Positions 55,066 through 64,000 of a stretch of DNA of 64,000 bases are shown here, piece after piece. The DNA comes from Leptolyngbya boryana PCC 6306 (lineage in GTDB: Bacteria > Cyanobacteriota > Cyanobacteriia > Leptolyngbyales > Leptolyngbyaceae), in the NCBI RefSeq assembly GCF_000353285.1, contig NZ_KB731324.1:5722577-5786576 (forward strand), written 5' to 3'. The notes below the pieces were generated by a model, which saw nothing but the letters and a program-made list of their open reading frames with translations, was not told the DNA's origin and did no database searches. Position numbers and translations under genes: made by a program. How positions within the stretch are numbered: the first letter of the stretch is position 1; every line of letters starts with the position of its first letter.

Positions 55066-56487
55066 ATGTACACCGCTCAACCCCAACCTAAAACTCCGCA
55101 AGTCTCAGAGCCTTGGCTGATGATTGGTGCCCTTGTTGCCTTGACTGTACTATGTCTCGCTGCCAATGTTGGTTCAGTCCTTCGTTTTATTTTTCCTACT
55201 GGCAGCTTAGTTGTCGGAGCATTACTGTTCTTTCGATACCCGCTCTTTTATGTTGGGTTTACCTGGTGGTTGTGGTTCCTCACACCCTTGGTGCGGCGGA
55301 TGATCGATTGGCAAGCGGGCTGGCTTGACCCCAATCCAGTGTTACTGGCACCCTTTCTCGTGTCATTTCTCGCGAGTTTGACCTTGCTCACTCAATTGCC
55401 AAAAGCAATTCGTGGGAATGGGTTACCGTTTGTACTTTCGGCGATCGCAGTTCTGTACGGAGCGTTTATCGGCTTGCTCAGTTTTCAACCGCAAACGGTG
55501 ATTATCGCGCTGTTAAATTGGCTCACCCCAATTGTTTTTGGATACCATCTCTTTTCAAAGTGGCGACAATTTCCAGAACTCAAGCGAGTGACTGAGCGTA
55601 CCTTTCTCTGGGGAACGATCGTGATGGGGAGCTATGGAATTATTCAGTTTTTGTTTGCGCCTCTGTGGGATCAGTTTTGGCTGCAAAATCTGATTGCAAT
55701 CATGAAGATCTACTCGTTTGGAACTCCCGATCCGTTACGCATTCGAGTTTGGAGCACAATGCATTCGCCCCAACCCTTTGCCTGTATACTCGTTGCCTGC
55801 GTGCTGTTACTGTTTGCAATCAAAAATCCGCTCAAAATTGCGGCATCCGCTGTAGGCTATCTGACCTTACTTTTAACCTTGGCAAGAACAGCTTGGTTAA
55901 GTTGGTTTATCGGCTTAGTTGTGTTTATTCCATCCTTGAAACCGCGATTGCAGATGCGATTGATCGTCACCTTAATGGTGATGTCGCTGGTCATCTTGCC
56001 CTTAACGGCGATCGAGCCTTTCTCCACTGTGATCAGTTCACGGGTACAAACCTTGTTTCAAGGACAGCAAGACGGCAGCTTTGTCGATCGTAGTATTGGC
56101 TATACGAATTTGCTCAATGATGCACTCGTTGAAGTAGAAGGGCGCGGCATTGGCTATGTGATTCGAGACGCAAATATTGGGGGGAATGACAGTGGAATTC
56201 TCACCTTGCTTTTGAATCTCGGTTGGTTTGGCACGATTCCTTATGTTGCTGGATTAGTATTACTGATTTTTAGCATGATGCAAGGACGGGAAGCCGCGAT
56301 CGATCCGTTTGTGGGAGCTTGCCGAGCGATCGTACTCGCGACCGTTTCGCAAATTAGCTTGAATACCGTCATGCTGGCTCCATTCGGATTAGTACTTTGG
56401 GGCTTTATTGGCTTAGCAGCAGCAGCTCGGCTCTACTATCTGCAACCCGTTCCTGCAACCGATCCTGAGCCGTCTATTCCTCAGTAA
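55066..56487 (+). CDS. O-antigen ligase/polymerase-like membrane protein
   Basis: 473 residues with about eleven transmembrane helices and a larger loop around residues 330-390 containing [21 protein letters not shown] and [10 protein letters not shown], typical for the Wzy/WaaL (O-antigen ligase) fold. In exopolysaccharide loci such proteins polymerise lipid-linked repeat units in the periplasm. It closes the cluster; its last 14 bases overlap the 3' end of the convergent mtnP gene. Confidence 0.85.
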   Translation: MYTAQPQPKTPQVSEPWLMIGALVALTVLCLAANVGSVLRFIFPTGSLVVGALLFFRYPLFYVGFTWWLWFLTPLVRRMIDWQAGWLDPNPVLLAPFLVSFLASLTLLTQLPKAIRGNGLPFVLSAIAVLYGAFIGLLSFQPQTVIIALLNWLTPIVFGYHLFSKWRQFPELKRVTERTFLWGTIVMGSYGIIQFLFAPLWDQFWLQNLIAIMKIYSFGTPDPLRIRVWSTMHSPQPFACILVACVLLLFAIKNPLKIAASAVGYLTLLLTLARTAWLSWFIGLVVFIPSLKPRLQMRLIVTLMVMSLVILPLTAIEPFSTVISSRVQTLFQGQQDGSFVDRSIGYTNLLNDALVEVEGRGIGYVIRDANIGGNDSGILTLLLNLGWFGTIPYVAGLVLLIFSMMQGREAAIDPFVGACRAIVLATVSQISLNTVMLAPFGLVLWGFIGLAAAARLYYLQPVPATDPEPSIPQ

Positions 56488-57355
56488 AGTACTTCTGTAA
56501 CAGGAATTCCAAGCGTGTTTTCGCCGCTGCTGAAACCTGATCTTTTGGCGTTAAAATGGCATACTTCAATGCCGAATGTGCGTCAGACACAGGCGGATTT
56601 TTGCTCAATCGCCGCACCGTTTCTAAAATCACTTTTTGAGCATTCACTGCATTGCGTTGCAAATTCCCAATCACCATTTCGACGGTGACACTATCATGAT
56701 CGGGATGCCAACAATCGTAATCGGTGACTAAAGCCAGCGTCGCATAAGCAATCTCCGCTTCGCGTGCTAATTTTGCTTCGGGTAAATTCGTCATGCCAAT
56801 CACCGAAGCATCCCAACTCCGATGTAAATTCGATTCTGCTTTTGTTGAAAAGGCTGGTCCTTCCATGCACACATAAGTTCCCCCTCGATGCAGCGTTACG
56901 CCTTCAAGCTGCAAACTCTCAACTGCATCGCCTAACACTTTTGCCAACTGAAGACAGACTGGATCGCCAAAAGCAACGTGAGCGACAATGCCGTCTCCAA
57001 AGAATGTCCCCATTCGCCCAAAGGTACGATCGATAAACTGATCCGGAATGACCATATCCAACGGCTTCATTTCTGCTTGCAACGACCCAACCGCTGAAGC
57101 TGAAATCAGATACTCAACGCCCAGACTCTTCATCGCATAAATATTGGCGCGAAACGGTAATTCAGATGGCAATAAATGATGATTACGTCCATGCCGAGCT
57201 AGAAAAGCCACGCGGGTTCCTTCTAAAGTTCCCACAATGAGCGCATCCGACGGAGAGCCGAATGGCGTTTCGATCTGGATTTCTTCGATATCTTTGAGTG
57301 CCTCCATTTTGTAAAGACCACTGCCGCCGAGAATGCCGATTTTGACTTGAGACAT
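56474..57355 (-). CDS. mtnP: S-methyl-5'-thioadenosine phosphorylase
   Basis: 293 residues of the class II PNP/MTAP family: [47 protein letters not shown] and [20 protein letters not shown] splits methylthioadenosine, a by-product of spermidine and ACC-type synthesis, into adenine and methylthioribose-1-phosphate for methionine salvage. It faces the polymerase gene tail to tail. Confidence 0.94.
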   Translation of the reverse strand: MSQVKIGILGGSGLYKMEALKDIEEIQIETPFGSPSDALIVGTLEGTRVAFLARHGRNHHLLPSELPFRANIYAMKSLGVEYLISASAVGSLQAEMKPLDMVIPDQFIDRTFGRMGTFFGDGIVAHVAFGDPVCLQLAKVLGDAVESLQLEGVTLHRGGTYVCMEGPAFSTKAESNLHRSWDASVIGMTNLPEAKLAREAEIAYATLALVTDYDCWHPDHDSVTVEMVIGNLQRNAVNAQKVILETVRRLSKNPPVSDAHSALKYAILTPKDQVSAAAKTRLEFLLQKYFTEE

Positions 57356-57477
57356 ATAACTTGTGCCGAAATTTTTTACTCAGACTATGCGATCGCTCAA
57401 CCCGCAGAAATAACGCAAAATAGTGGCGAACCCCCTAATTTTCCTGATTTTTTTAATGCAAACCCAAACAACTGCAC

Positions 57478-57494
57478 TTACAATCTTCTTGTAA
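57478..57494. promoter_or_regulatory. Inverted repeat upstream of fraC
   Basis: TTACAA (57478-57483) and TTGTAA (57489-57494) are separated by five bases and end 18 nt before the fraC start. This is close enough to cover the ribosome-binding region, so it may be an operator or an mRNA element. No known regulator has this consensus here. Confidence 0.35.
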
Positions 57495-57512
57495 ATTTGT
57501 GCAAAACAGATT

Positions 57513-58046
57513 ATGTGGGATGTGTTGCCCCTGCGCGCGATCTTATATCAACTGCTCTTTATCGTCTTAGCGATCGCAGTCGAAGCCCTCGTGCTGCAGA
57601 AATATCTTGGAATTGGGAAAAAGTCCAGCATTCAGTATGCCGCAACTGCAAACTTGCTTTCGACAGTCGCGGGCTGGTTTCTGTTTTTCGTCGTTGAGCC
57701 TTGGCTTCCTCCCACTTGGCGACAGCAATTAATTAACTATATTTTCTTTGATCTGACCAGCACTCCGCCTGTGCTGATTGGCTTAGCGTTCTTGACCTTT
57801 TTAGGCACATTTGTTGTAAAACTCCAAAGCCTCGATTGGCTCGACTTAATCTTGGAAAATAAAAAGCCAGTCGAAATCGAAGTCTGCGATCGTACCAAAT
57901 TTCAAGGCAGAAAAGCTCAGCGTCAGGCATTCTCAGAAATCCCAAATCGTGCCCTAGCGGTGCTTTGGGCAAATGCCGCCAGTTTTAGCGCCATCACCTT
58001 GATCATCGCGATTCGGACATTTTCTGAACCGCCTAGTAATTTTTAA
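57513..58046 (+). CDS. fraC: Filament integrity protein FraC
   Basis: 177 residues with three or four transmembrane helices (about 9-27, 44-65, 84-101, 148-170) and the FraC-like start MWDVLPLRAILYQLLF. In Anabaena FraC (179 residues) localises to septa and, with FraD, is required for filament integrity and intercellular transfer of small molecules. The identification rests on size, topology and the diagnostic order fraC-fraD-fraE; fraD follows after 12 nt. Confidence 0.88.
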   Translation: MWDVLPLRAILYQLLFIVLAIAVEALVLQKYLGIGKKSSIQYAATANLLSTVAGWFLFFVVEPWLPPTWRQQLINYIFFDLTSTPPVLIGLAFLTFLGTFVVKLQSLDWLDLILENKKPVEIEVCDRTKFQGRKAQRQAFSEIPNRALAVLWANAASFSAITLIIAIRTFSEPPSNF

Positions 58047-58058
58047 TCGCATCCACGT

Positions 58059-59102
58059 ATGGCATTCATCACCGATATTGTTAAAGAAATTCGTAAACTC
58101 TTGCAGCCCCCTCAGTGGGCATCCTGGCAAACGCTAATATTTTTGAGTATCTTTAGCGCAGTCGTGGCTGCGCTCACCACGTCCCCAGCGCCACAAATTG
58201 CCCAACGGATCATTTCATCCTTTGGCTGGCTGTTCCTGGTTTTAGGCGTTTGGTGGTTTGTCTACGAACCGAATGTCAAAAAGAAACTCACGTTTTTTAA
58301 CTTATTTCTCGGACCTTGGATTGTCGGCGCGCTGATTTGTATTTGGTTTTTCGGCACGATCGAAGGCAGAACGATTCCGACTCAAGCCGCATTCATCAGT
58401 TGGCCTCCGATTTCGTCGATTGTTTGGGCAGCCCCAAAATTTGTCAAATCCGATCCCAAAACCAAAAGCCCCATCTACACGAATCCCAACAAAGGACACC
58501 GCCAAGACATCATTCTGCTGATGCTCTCGAATTTAGTCCTCAGCTGTTGGTTTCAGTTTTACTTCCAAATCAATACTTGGATGACGCAATATCCTTCACT
58601 CCGAGCCGATAACCTCAGCCGGAGCGCTTTTGTCTGGCGACCTCAGGAATTTGACAAGGCGGCAGCGTTATCGAGAGGTGCAGATATCTTGAACCTTGCC
58701 GCTCAAAGAGTTCGTTCCGACCTTGAAGGAAAACCTTGGTCAGAAGTAGAACGCTGGCTAGAACAACTCGATCGACAAGTTCCAGAATTGCAGCAGCAGG
58801 TGAAATCGCAACTGCCCAAAGTCGCCGAAGCAGAGTTATGGAATCTCAATGCTAATGTGATTTCAGATGCGTATGATTTGCAACTCAGAGCGACTTGGAC
58901 AGGACCGACCTCTCGTCGCGGCGGATATGAGTTGAGCCGAATCTGCCGCATTGCCCAAGCTCGAAGACAAGGACCCGCGACCCAGTTCAATTTCGATAAT
59001 GCTTCTCCGCCTGCAACCGCTCCGACGACGCCAAAACTGGTTGGGACGGTTCAGTGTGGAGCCATCACCCAACCGAAACAAATCGAACAAGCCAAACTGT
59101 GA
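58059..59102 (+). CDS. fraD: Filament integrity protein FraD (DUF5357)
   Basis: 347 residues: about five transmembrane helices in the first 180 residues (for example TLIFLSIFSAVVAAL and SNLVLSCWFQFYFQI), followed by a periplasmic coiled-coil-prone region (VERWLEQLDRQVPELQQQVKS). That layout matches FraD of Anabaena (343 residues), a septal-junction plug/cap-related component. It is the second gene of a fraCDE operon and is followed by fraE after 52 nt. Confidence 0.9.
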   Translation: MAFITDIVKEIRKLLQPPQWASWQTLIFLSIFSAVVAALTTSPAPQIAQRIISSFGWLFLVLGVWWFVYEPNVKKKLTFFNLFLGPWIVGALICIWFFGTIEGRTIPTQAAFISWPPISSIVWAAPKFVKSDPKTKSPIYTNPNKGHRQDIILLMLSNLVLSCWFQFYFQINTWMTQYPSLRADNLSRSAFVWRPQEFDKAAALSRGADILNLAAQRVRSDLEGKPWSEVERWLEQLDRQVPELQQQVKSQLPKVAEAELWNLNANVISDAYDLQLRATWTGPTSRRGGYELSRICRIAQARRQGPATQFNFDNASPPATAPTTPKLVGTVQCGAITQPKQIEQAKL

Positions 59103-59154
59103 TTCTTCGGGCAAAATGAGGAATCTGATTTTCCCATGGAGCAAGGAGAAAGCA

Positions 59155-59955
59155 ATGAGTGAGGCAGTCTTGACGATTGGTAGCACCTTCAATCGGATTG
59201 GTGCGATCGCATCGAATGTGTTTCGAGAAGTGATGCGCGATCGCATTCTTTATCTCGTCATGTTTTATGCAGGCGCACTCATCCTCGCCAATTATCTCCT
59301 GCCCGAAATCGCGGCTACGACTGAGAAAAAAATTCTGCTCGATCTCGCCCTTGCCACGATGCCAGTGATTGGACTGATCGTGGCAATTTTCATCGGCACA
59401 GGCTTAGTGAATAAAGAAATTGAGAAACGCACCGTCTTCGTGCTGATTGCGAAACCTGTGAGCCGCGCCGAGTTCATCATTGGTAAACATTTGGGACTGT
59501 CTGCAGTCTTGGCTGTTTTGATTGCAGCTATGAGTCTGATTGCAGTCGGCATTTTATTGGTGGAAAAAATTCCGTTTTCTCTGCCCAATTTGCTGATCTC
59601 ATCGGGGTTTCTGCTGCTGCAATTGTCGTTGATTAGTGCGATCGCCATTCTCTTCGGTGTTTTTACAAGTTCACTGCTGGCGATGATGTTGAGCTTCGGG
59701 ATATACCTGATGGGACAACTCAGCCCAGACATTGTGAAGTTTGGCAAACTGACTAAAAATCCTGTGATCGAAACCGTTACTCAAGGACTGTACTTAGTCT
59801 TGCCTGACCTGACACGGTTGGATTTGAAGAATCAAGCGGTCTATAACCTGATTCCGGCTCCACAGATTTTATTAGGCAACGCACTCTATGCATTTCTTTA
59901 TATTGCGTTTGTTCTGACGATCGCGTCGCTAATTTTTTCACGGCGGGAATTCTAA
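59155..59955 (+). CDS. fraE: FraE-like ABC-2 type permease
   Basis: 266 residues from ATG 59155, preceded by a strong AAGGAG; an ATG at 58951 in the same frame lies within fraD and is rejected. Six transmembrane helices with the ABC-2 permease motif GTGLVNKEIEKRTVFVLIAKPVSR-type loop after helix 2. In Anabaena FraE is needed for filament integrity and for the heterocyst neck. Its ATPase partner is not encoded next to it. Confidence 0.88.
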   Translation: MSEAVLTIGSTFNRIGAIASNVFREVMRDRILYLVMFYAGALILANYLLPEIAATTEKKILLDLALATMPVIGLIVAIFIGTGLVNKEIEKRTVFVLIAKPVSRAEFIIGKHLGLSAVLAVLIAAMSLIAVGILLVEKIPFSLPNLLISSGFLLLQLSLISAIAILFGVFTSSLLAMMLSFGIYLMGQLSPDIVKFGKLTKNPVIETVTQGLYLVLPDLTRLDLKNQAVYNLIPAPQILLGNALYAFLYIAFVLTIASLIFSRREF

Positions 59956-60133
59956 GCTTCATACTTCCGTACCCAATCTTAAGGCTTTAGTTAAGTGCCC
60001 ACCCTGCCCGTTCTAAGTCATCCGTAGATCTCGGTACGATAGTTGGTGAACCTAATTCACAATCTCATCTCACCCCCAGAGTTATCAGATTGCCGTTTCA
60101 GACCTTCACCCGTTCAATGATTGAGACTGCGGC

Positions 60134-61951
60134 ATGACTACGCAACTGCATCTACATCAAACGATTCGAGGCAATGCGATCAGCGCCTCACTGCGCCAAG
60201 TTTTCACGCAATCTGATTCCTGCGCGACCAATCAACTTGCAGCCGAACTTTGGATTGAGCGCTTCTTAAATCATTTAAATGCTCGTCTCCAAGACAGTTT
60301 AAATTCGGAGCCGACGGAAGCGAAACTCTGGCAAATGCTCGCGGACGAACTCGGTCACGCCTTATCGGGTGAAATCGTAGCAATTGCCCTGCCGATGGAA
60401 GCTGACCAAGCTGATCAAGCTGACCAATTTGAGATTCAGCATTTAGCCGGATCAATGGTGCAACTTAGCCCTTCGATTTGCATCGCCCGTCATGCGATCG
60501 AACTCGAACTCGGTCGCACCTTTGAACTCGCTGCTCTACAGAACCTCCGGCAATTAGAATGGCAAAACGCTTGGGAATTGTGCGATCGCAAAACGACTTA
60601 CGGCTGGCTCGTAACCGTTTCTTCTCCGATTTCTTCAACAGCGATCGATCCGATATTGATTCAACTGCGCGATCAATGCGTCAGTCGCGCGATTTCCCAA
60701 ACGGTGCAAGTGATTCGCCACGGCAAAAAGACCGAAGCATTAATCGAGCAATGCCAAGCCCTAAAAGCACAAAACCAAGAACTCAGCCAAATTAGCAAAC
60801 TCAAAAGCGAATTTCTCGCCAACACCAGCCACGAGATCCGTACTCCCCTCAGTTCAATTCTCGGTTTCACTCACCTGCTCAGAGAGCAAGGCTACAATCC
60901 CTCTAACTTACGCCACCAGGAATACCTAAAAATCATTCTCAGCAGTGGTCAGCATCTTCTCGCTCTGATTAATGACATTCTCGATCTGTCCAAAATCGAA
61001 GCCAATCAGCTTACTCTCCAGCAAGAAACGATCGACGTCATCGAAGTCTGCAAACTTGCACTCAAACTCGTCCAGGAAAAAGCAAACGATAAAGGGCTAC
61101 CCCTCAAACTCGTCGTCGCACCCGAAATCACAACCATTGCAGCCGATCCACTCCGGCTGAAGCAAATGCTATTCAACTTGCTCTCCAATGCCCTGAAATT
61201 TACCGAGCGTGGGTCGGTCGGCTTAGAAGTTAAAGCGATCGATGATTTCATGCACTTCATCGTCTGGGATACAGGCACAGGCATCTCGCCCGAACAACAG
61301 CAACTCCTCTTCCGCCCCTACACCCAACTGAAAAACGCGACCCCCGGTGAAGGCACAGGTTTAGGTCTAACACTCACCCAAAAACTTGCCGAACTACACG
61401 GTGGATGGGTACGCCTCGACTCAGAACTCGGCGTTGGTTCTCGCTTCACGATCGCGCTCCCACTCACCATGCCCATCAATACCGATCCCACCTCCCCCCC
61501 CAACCAACTCTGCCTCTCCCCCACTCCCCATCTCCCCACTCCTCCACTCCCCCACTCCCCCACTCCCCTTAACCCCACCCGCTCCAACCACATCCTCCTC
61601 GTCGAAGACAACGCCCACAACGCCCGCTTGATCATCACTTATCTATGCAAACTCGGCTATGAAGTCACCTGGTCAAAAGATAGTAAAGAAATGTGGCAAT
61701 CTCTCAAGCAATCGATTCCTGCCGTGATTTTGATGGACATTCATCTACCTGAAGTGAATGGTTTAACGCTGACCCAGCAGTTACGATCGAGAAAACGCTA
61801 TCGCTCCATTCCGGTGATCGTCCAAACCGCAATGGCAATGAAAGGCGATCGTGAAAAATGTCTCGAAGCCGGAGCTGTTGATTACGTCTCAAAGCCGATT
61901 GATCTCAATGCTTTAGCGCAAACTGTTGCAAGGTACAGCCAAAAACGCTGA
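60134..61951 (+). CDS. Hybrid histidine kinase with proline-rich linker
   Basis: 605 residues. An N-terminal region (1-205) is probably a GAF-like or unknown sensor. A helical linker leads into HisKA, with His near residue 235 in NTSHEIRTPLSSILGFT. The HATPase_c domain shows NLLSNALKFT, WDTGTGIS and GEGTGLGLTL. A C-terminal receiver has LLVEDN, ILMDIHLPEVNG and SKPID. Between kinase and receiver (residues about 452-479) lies a Ser/Thr/Pro/His-rich segment encoded by the CCCACTC-type tandem repeats. No transmembrane helices, so it senses a cytoplasmic cue. Confidence 0.92.
   Translation: MTTQLHLHQTIRGNAISASLRQVFTQSDSCATNQLAAELWIERFLNHLNARLQDSLNSEPTEAKLWQMLADELGHALSGEIVAIALPMEADQADQADQFEIQHLAGSMVQLSPSICIARHAIELELGRTFELAALQNLRQLEWQNAWELCDRKTTYGWLVTVSSPISSTAIDPILIQLRDQCVSRAISQTVQVIRHGKKTEALIEQCQALKAQNQELSQISKLKSEFLANTSHEIRTPLSSILGFTHLLREQGYNPSNLRHQEYLKIILSSGQHLLALINDILDLSKIEANQLTLQQETIDVIEVCKLALKLVQEKANDKGLPLKLVVAPEITTIAADPLRLKQMLFNLLSNALKFTERGSVGLEVKAIDDFMHFIVWDTGTGISPEQQQLLFRPYTQLKNATPGEGTGLGLTLTQKLAELHGGWVRLDSELGVGSRFTIALPLTMPINTDPTSPPNQLCLSPTPHLPTPPLPHSPTPLNPTRSNHILLVEDNAHNARLIITYLCKLGYEVTWSKDSKEMWQSLKQSIPAVILMDIHLPEVNGLTLTQQLRSRKRYRSIPVIVQTAMAMKGDREKCLEAGAVDYVSKPIDLNALAQTVARYSQKR
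61491..61570. repeat. In-frame short tandem repeats inside the hybrid kinase gene
   Basis: About 80 nt of units such as CCCACTC, CATCTCC and CTCCACT, continuous with the coding frame and read as Pro-Thr-Pro-His-Leu-Pro-type repeats. The same family occurs between genes at 18387, 21350 and 29077. It keeps the frame and joins two intact domains. Confidence 0.8.
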
Positions 61952-62010
61952 AATTCTAGGTTTCCTTTATATACTGGTTAGGCTGAGCTACCCGTTTATA
62001 TTTTTGAGTT

Positions 62011-62616
62011 ATGCAAGACGTTCCCGCCTGGTTATCTTCAATCGTTTGGGCAGATTACCGTTTGGCAGTCTTGTTCACTGTCATCTTGCCACTCGCTCTC
62101 CTGATTTGGGCGACCGTACAACAGGTTGAAGCCCTACAAAGATTGCTCTTGATTTATTGGCGCGTTTCTAGCTTGTTGGCGATTACCCTCTATTTACTGA
62201 TTGGTGTATTGCCGATCGGGTTTTTCTCTGGTTGGCTTGCGAGAATTCTGATTCCGATCGGGCTTTGGTATTGGGCAGATTTGAATGAAGAAATTCGCGA
62301 TTCGCCGTCGAGTTCGCTGAAATTGGCGCTGGTGTCTTGGCGCTGGGCAGTTTCAGTCTATTGTGCGATCGGGGTGATTGGACAAATCCCAGTCTTACGC
62401 TGTGCAACCTTGGCGAGTCAGCAGATTTTAGGAGATGCAGCTTGCCGAGTTTGGCTAGATCCACCGTTCTTGTTTAGAGAATATCTTCACTCTGGAGTCA
62501 GACCCTTTGTTCTGGGATTTTTTGGCATTGTCGGACTGGTCATCTACGTTCTCTATTTAGGCTACTTCGTCTTTTTCCGTCTCGGGAAGCGGAAACGCTC
62601 TGCGATGGAAAATTAG
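62011..62616 (+). CDS. DUF3177-family membrane protein
   Basis: 201 residues, four or five transmembrane helices (for example LAVLFTVILPLALLIWATV, ITLYLLIGVLPIGFF, FVLGFFGIVGLVIYVLYLGY), and a conserved LYWADLNEEIRDS-like cytoplasmic loop. It matches a cyanobacteria-restricted DUF3177 layout. Function unknown. Followed after 31 nt by a small soluble protein gene. Confidence 0.83.
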   Translation: MQDVPAWLSSIVWADYRLAVLFTVILPLALLIWATVQQVEALQRLLLIYWRVSSLLAITLYLLIGVLPIGFFSGWLARILIPIGLWYWADLNEEIRDSPSSSLKLALVSWRWAVSVYCAIGVIGQIPVLRCATLASQQILGDAACRVWLDPPFLFREYLHSGVRPFVLGFFGIVGLVIYVLYLGYFVFFRLGKRKRSAMEN

Positions 62617-62647
62617 TCCTTGTGTTTATCTCTTCATCAGTTTTCCC

Positions 62648-62947
62648 ATGAGTCATTCAATTGGACAGCGTTTAGAGCAGTACACCATTAAGTGCCCCAA
62701 TGAAGTCTTATTGGTGTCGATCGAGGCAGAAGGACAGCCTGATCAAATTGCGATTTTTAAGGGATTCTCCAGTTCGCTGATGAATCCAACCTCATTCGAT
62801 CCGGATATGCCTGTGCTGCCGGATGATGCGATCGTGCAATCTGTCGATCGCTTGGAGAGTCCTTATAATCCCAATCATCCACGATTTGTCGAGCAGGGAT
62901 TGAGTTGGCTGGAGTTCCAACGGCTGTTAGATGCAGCTGGGGTGTAG
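62648..62947 (+). CDS. Conserved small cyanobacterial protein
   Basis: 99 residues, soluble: LEQYTIKCPNEVLLVSIEAEG, FKGFSSSLMNPTSFDPDMPV, VDRLESPYNPNHPRFVEQGL and SWLEFQRLLDAAG. The even spread of conserved-looking polar blocks and intact frame indicate a real gene. No catalytic motif is recognised. It lies 31 nt after the DUF3177 gene in the same direction. Confidence 0.78.
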   Translation: MSHSIGQRLEQYTIKCPNEVLLVSIEAEGQPDQIAIFKGFSSSLMNPTSFDPDMPVLPDDAIVQSVDRLESPYNPNHPRFVEQGLSWLEFQRLLDAAGV

Positions 62948-63040
62948 TCTAAATACCTAGAGATACGCCTCAGTGTGAGATAGACTGCAAGGGTGCAACG
63001 GTTTAACCACAGTTATTTTGTGTGAGGATGTGATTTATCT

Positions 63041-64000
63041 ATGGTGTCATTGCCATCAAAGGCTGAATCGCTCAGCCGCTTTTCTTCCCGTTCCCAACAC
63101 TGGGAAGCGTTACCTTTGCCAGAGTCTGCTTTGTTTGGAACGGATGGGATTCGAGGAAAGGCTGGAGACTTGCTGACGGCTCCCTTGGCGATGCAGATCG
63201 GATATTGGGCTGGACAGGTTTTAGGCTCCGGAAATCGCGCCCCGATCGTCATTGGTCAAGATTCGCGCAATTCAAGCAATATGCTGGCAATGGCACTTTC
63301 TGCAGGATTGACCGCAGCAGGCTTAGAAGTGTGGGATTTAGGATTGTGTCCGACTCCAGTAGTAGCGCATTTAACGCACTACAGTGAGGCGATCGGCGGC
63401 GTGATGATTTCTGCTAGTCACAACCCGCCTGAAGATAATGGCATCAAGTTTTTTAATTCAGATGGCTCGAAACTCGCGTCAGAACTTCAAAAGCAAATTG
63501 AAGCTTGTCTGCGAGGAGAAAGAAAAATTGCGTCCATTTCCTCGCAATGGGGACAGCATTTCCATCGCTCGGAATTGATTGAGCAATATATTCAAGCAAT
63601 TCAGCAACCGTTGATGGCTGAATCGGCTGAACCCTTTGCTGGATTGAAAGTTGTTTTAGATTTGGCATGGGGTGCTGCAACTCGCTCTGCTGCAGATGTT
63701 TTCCGGTCTTTGGGTGCAGATGTGACTGTGTTGCATGGTCAGCCCGATGGCGATCGCATTAATGTCAATTGTGGTTCGACGCATTTGAATTTGCTGAAAG
63801 CTGCGGTGAAAGAGCAGGGAGCCGATGTTGGATTTGCGTTTGATGGAGATGCAGATCGCGTCTTAGCGGTCGATAGCCAAGGTCGGACAGTCGATGGAGA
63901 CTACATTCTCTACCTTTGGGGCAAGCACCTTTTAGCAGCAGGACAGCTTCCAGGTGCAACAATCGTTGCAACGGTGATGTCGAATCTTGGCTTTGAGCGG
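63041..64000 (+). CDS. glmM: Phosphoglucosamine mutase GlmM, 5' part
   Basis: The frame starts at ATG 63041 and remains open to the window edge (320 codons). [12 protein letters not shown] is the family N-terminus, preceded by a roughly 30-residue extension. The phosphoserine loop is [16 protein letters not shown] and the metal loop is [14 protein letters not shown]. GlmM interconverts glucosamine-6-phosphate and glucosamine-1-phosphate on the way to UDP-GlcNAc for peptidoglycan and lipopolysaccharide. The C-terminal phosphate-binding domain is beyond the window. Confidence 0.94.
   Translation, partial: MVSLPSKAESLSRFSSRSQHWEALPLPESALFGTDGIRGKAGDLLTAPLAMQIGYWAGQVLGSGNRAPIVIGQDSRNSSNMLAMALSAGLTAAGLEVWDLGLCPTPVVAHLTHYSEAIGGVMISASHNPPEDNGIKFFNSDGSKLASELQKQIEACLRGERKIASISSQWGQHFHRSELIEQYIQAIQQPLMAESAEPFAGLKVVLDLAWGAATRSAADVFRSLGADVTVLHGQPDGDRINVNCGSTHLNLLKAAVKEQGADVGFAFDGDADRVLAVDSQGRTVDGDYILYLWGKHLLAAGQLPGATIVATVMSNLGFER

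Noticed and set aside
58951-59154. N-terminal extension of the FraE-like permease into fraD
   Set aside because: It is polar, unlike the family, and the ATG at 59155 has a strong Shine-Dalgarno sequence.
1-64000. CRISPR array, prophage or insertion sequence
   Set aside because: No spaced direct repeats, phage structural genes, transposase or terminal inverted repeats were found; only short tandem repeats.

Overview
The window comes from a cyanobacterium, very probably a filamentous one. The octamer GCGATCGC (the cyanobacterial HIP1 palindrome) recurs throughout. There is a psbY gene, a carotenoid-binding OCP C-terminal-domain homolog, several cyanobacteria-restricted families (DUF3177, DUF3531, DUF5357/FraD), HepA/HepC-like polysaccharide genes and a complete fraC-fraD-fraE filament-integrity operon. 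No ribosomal RNA, CRISPR array, prophage or intact insertion sequence was seen.

Layout. 1-8.1 kb: a plus-strand signalling block. It starts with the 3' part of a hybrid histidine kinase, followed by two multi-receiver proteins without a kinase ATPase domain (one fused to a MinD/ParA-type ATPase) and a 1017-residue membrane-anchored GlmS-like protein. 8.3-18.2 kb: housekeeping and redox genes (Rrf2 regulator, OCP-CTD homolog, queG, a DnaJ-class cochaperone, two peroxiredoxins, aldehyde dehydrogenase, esterase, aroB) and a BlaI/BlaR pair resembling PetR/PetP. 18.5-36.5 kb: a GH57 glycosidase, a Ca2+/H+ exchanger, rpsU, a DUF697 GTPase, a beta-lactamase-fold protein, an NlpC/P60 peptidase, TerC, a flavin reductase, psbY, a gamma-carbonic-anhydrase-like protein, an AAA ATPase, rsmG, an ECF-type ABC ATPase, and a conserved small protein behind a Fur-like box. 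A strongly folded, apparently non-coding segment with its own terminator lies downstream of terC. 36.6-45.7 kb: tRNA-Gly(UCC), a lone C-A-T-TE nonribosomal peptide synthetase, rplI, dnaB interrupted by a homing-endonuclease intein, and a YgjP-type metallopeptidase.

45.9-56.5 kb is an exopolysaccharide locus, all plus strand: glycosyltransferase, BY-kinase/Wzz, HepC-like initiating transferase, HepA-like ABC exporter, two more glycosyltransferases and an O-antigen-ligase/polymerase-like membrane protein. Together these could start, elongate, export and control the length of a surface glycan. A CRP-type palindrome precedes the first gene. 57.5-60.0 kb carries fraCDE, needed for septal integrity and cell-cell exchange in heterocyst-forming species. 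60.1-64 kb: a hybrid histidine kinase, two small conserved proteins, and the start of glmM, which supplies amino sugars for envelope glycans.

Recurrent small-scale structure: C/T-rich short tandem repeats built on ACTCCCC/ATCTCCC units occur between genes, and one copy lies in frame inside the histidine kinase gene at 61.5 kb as a proline-rich linker. Several long perfect hairpins without U-tracts lie between genes.
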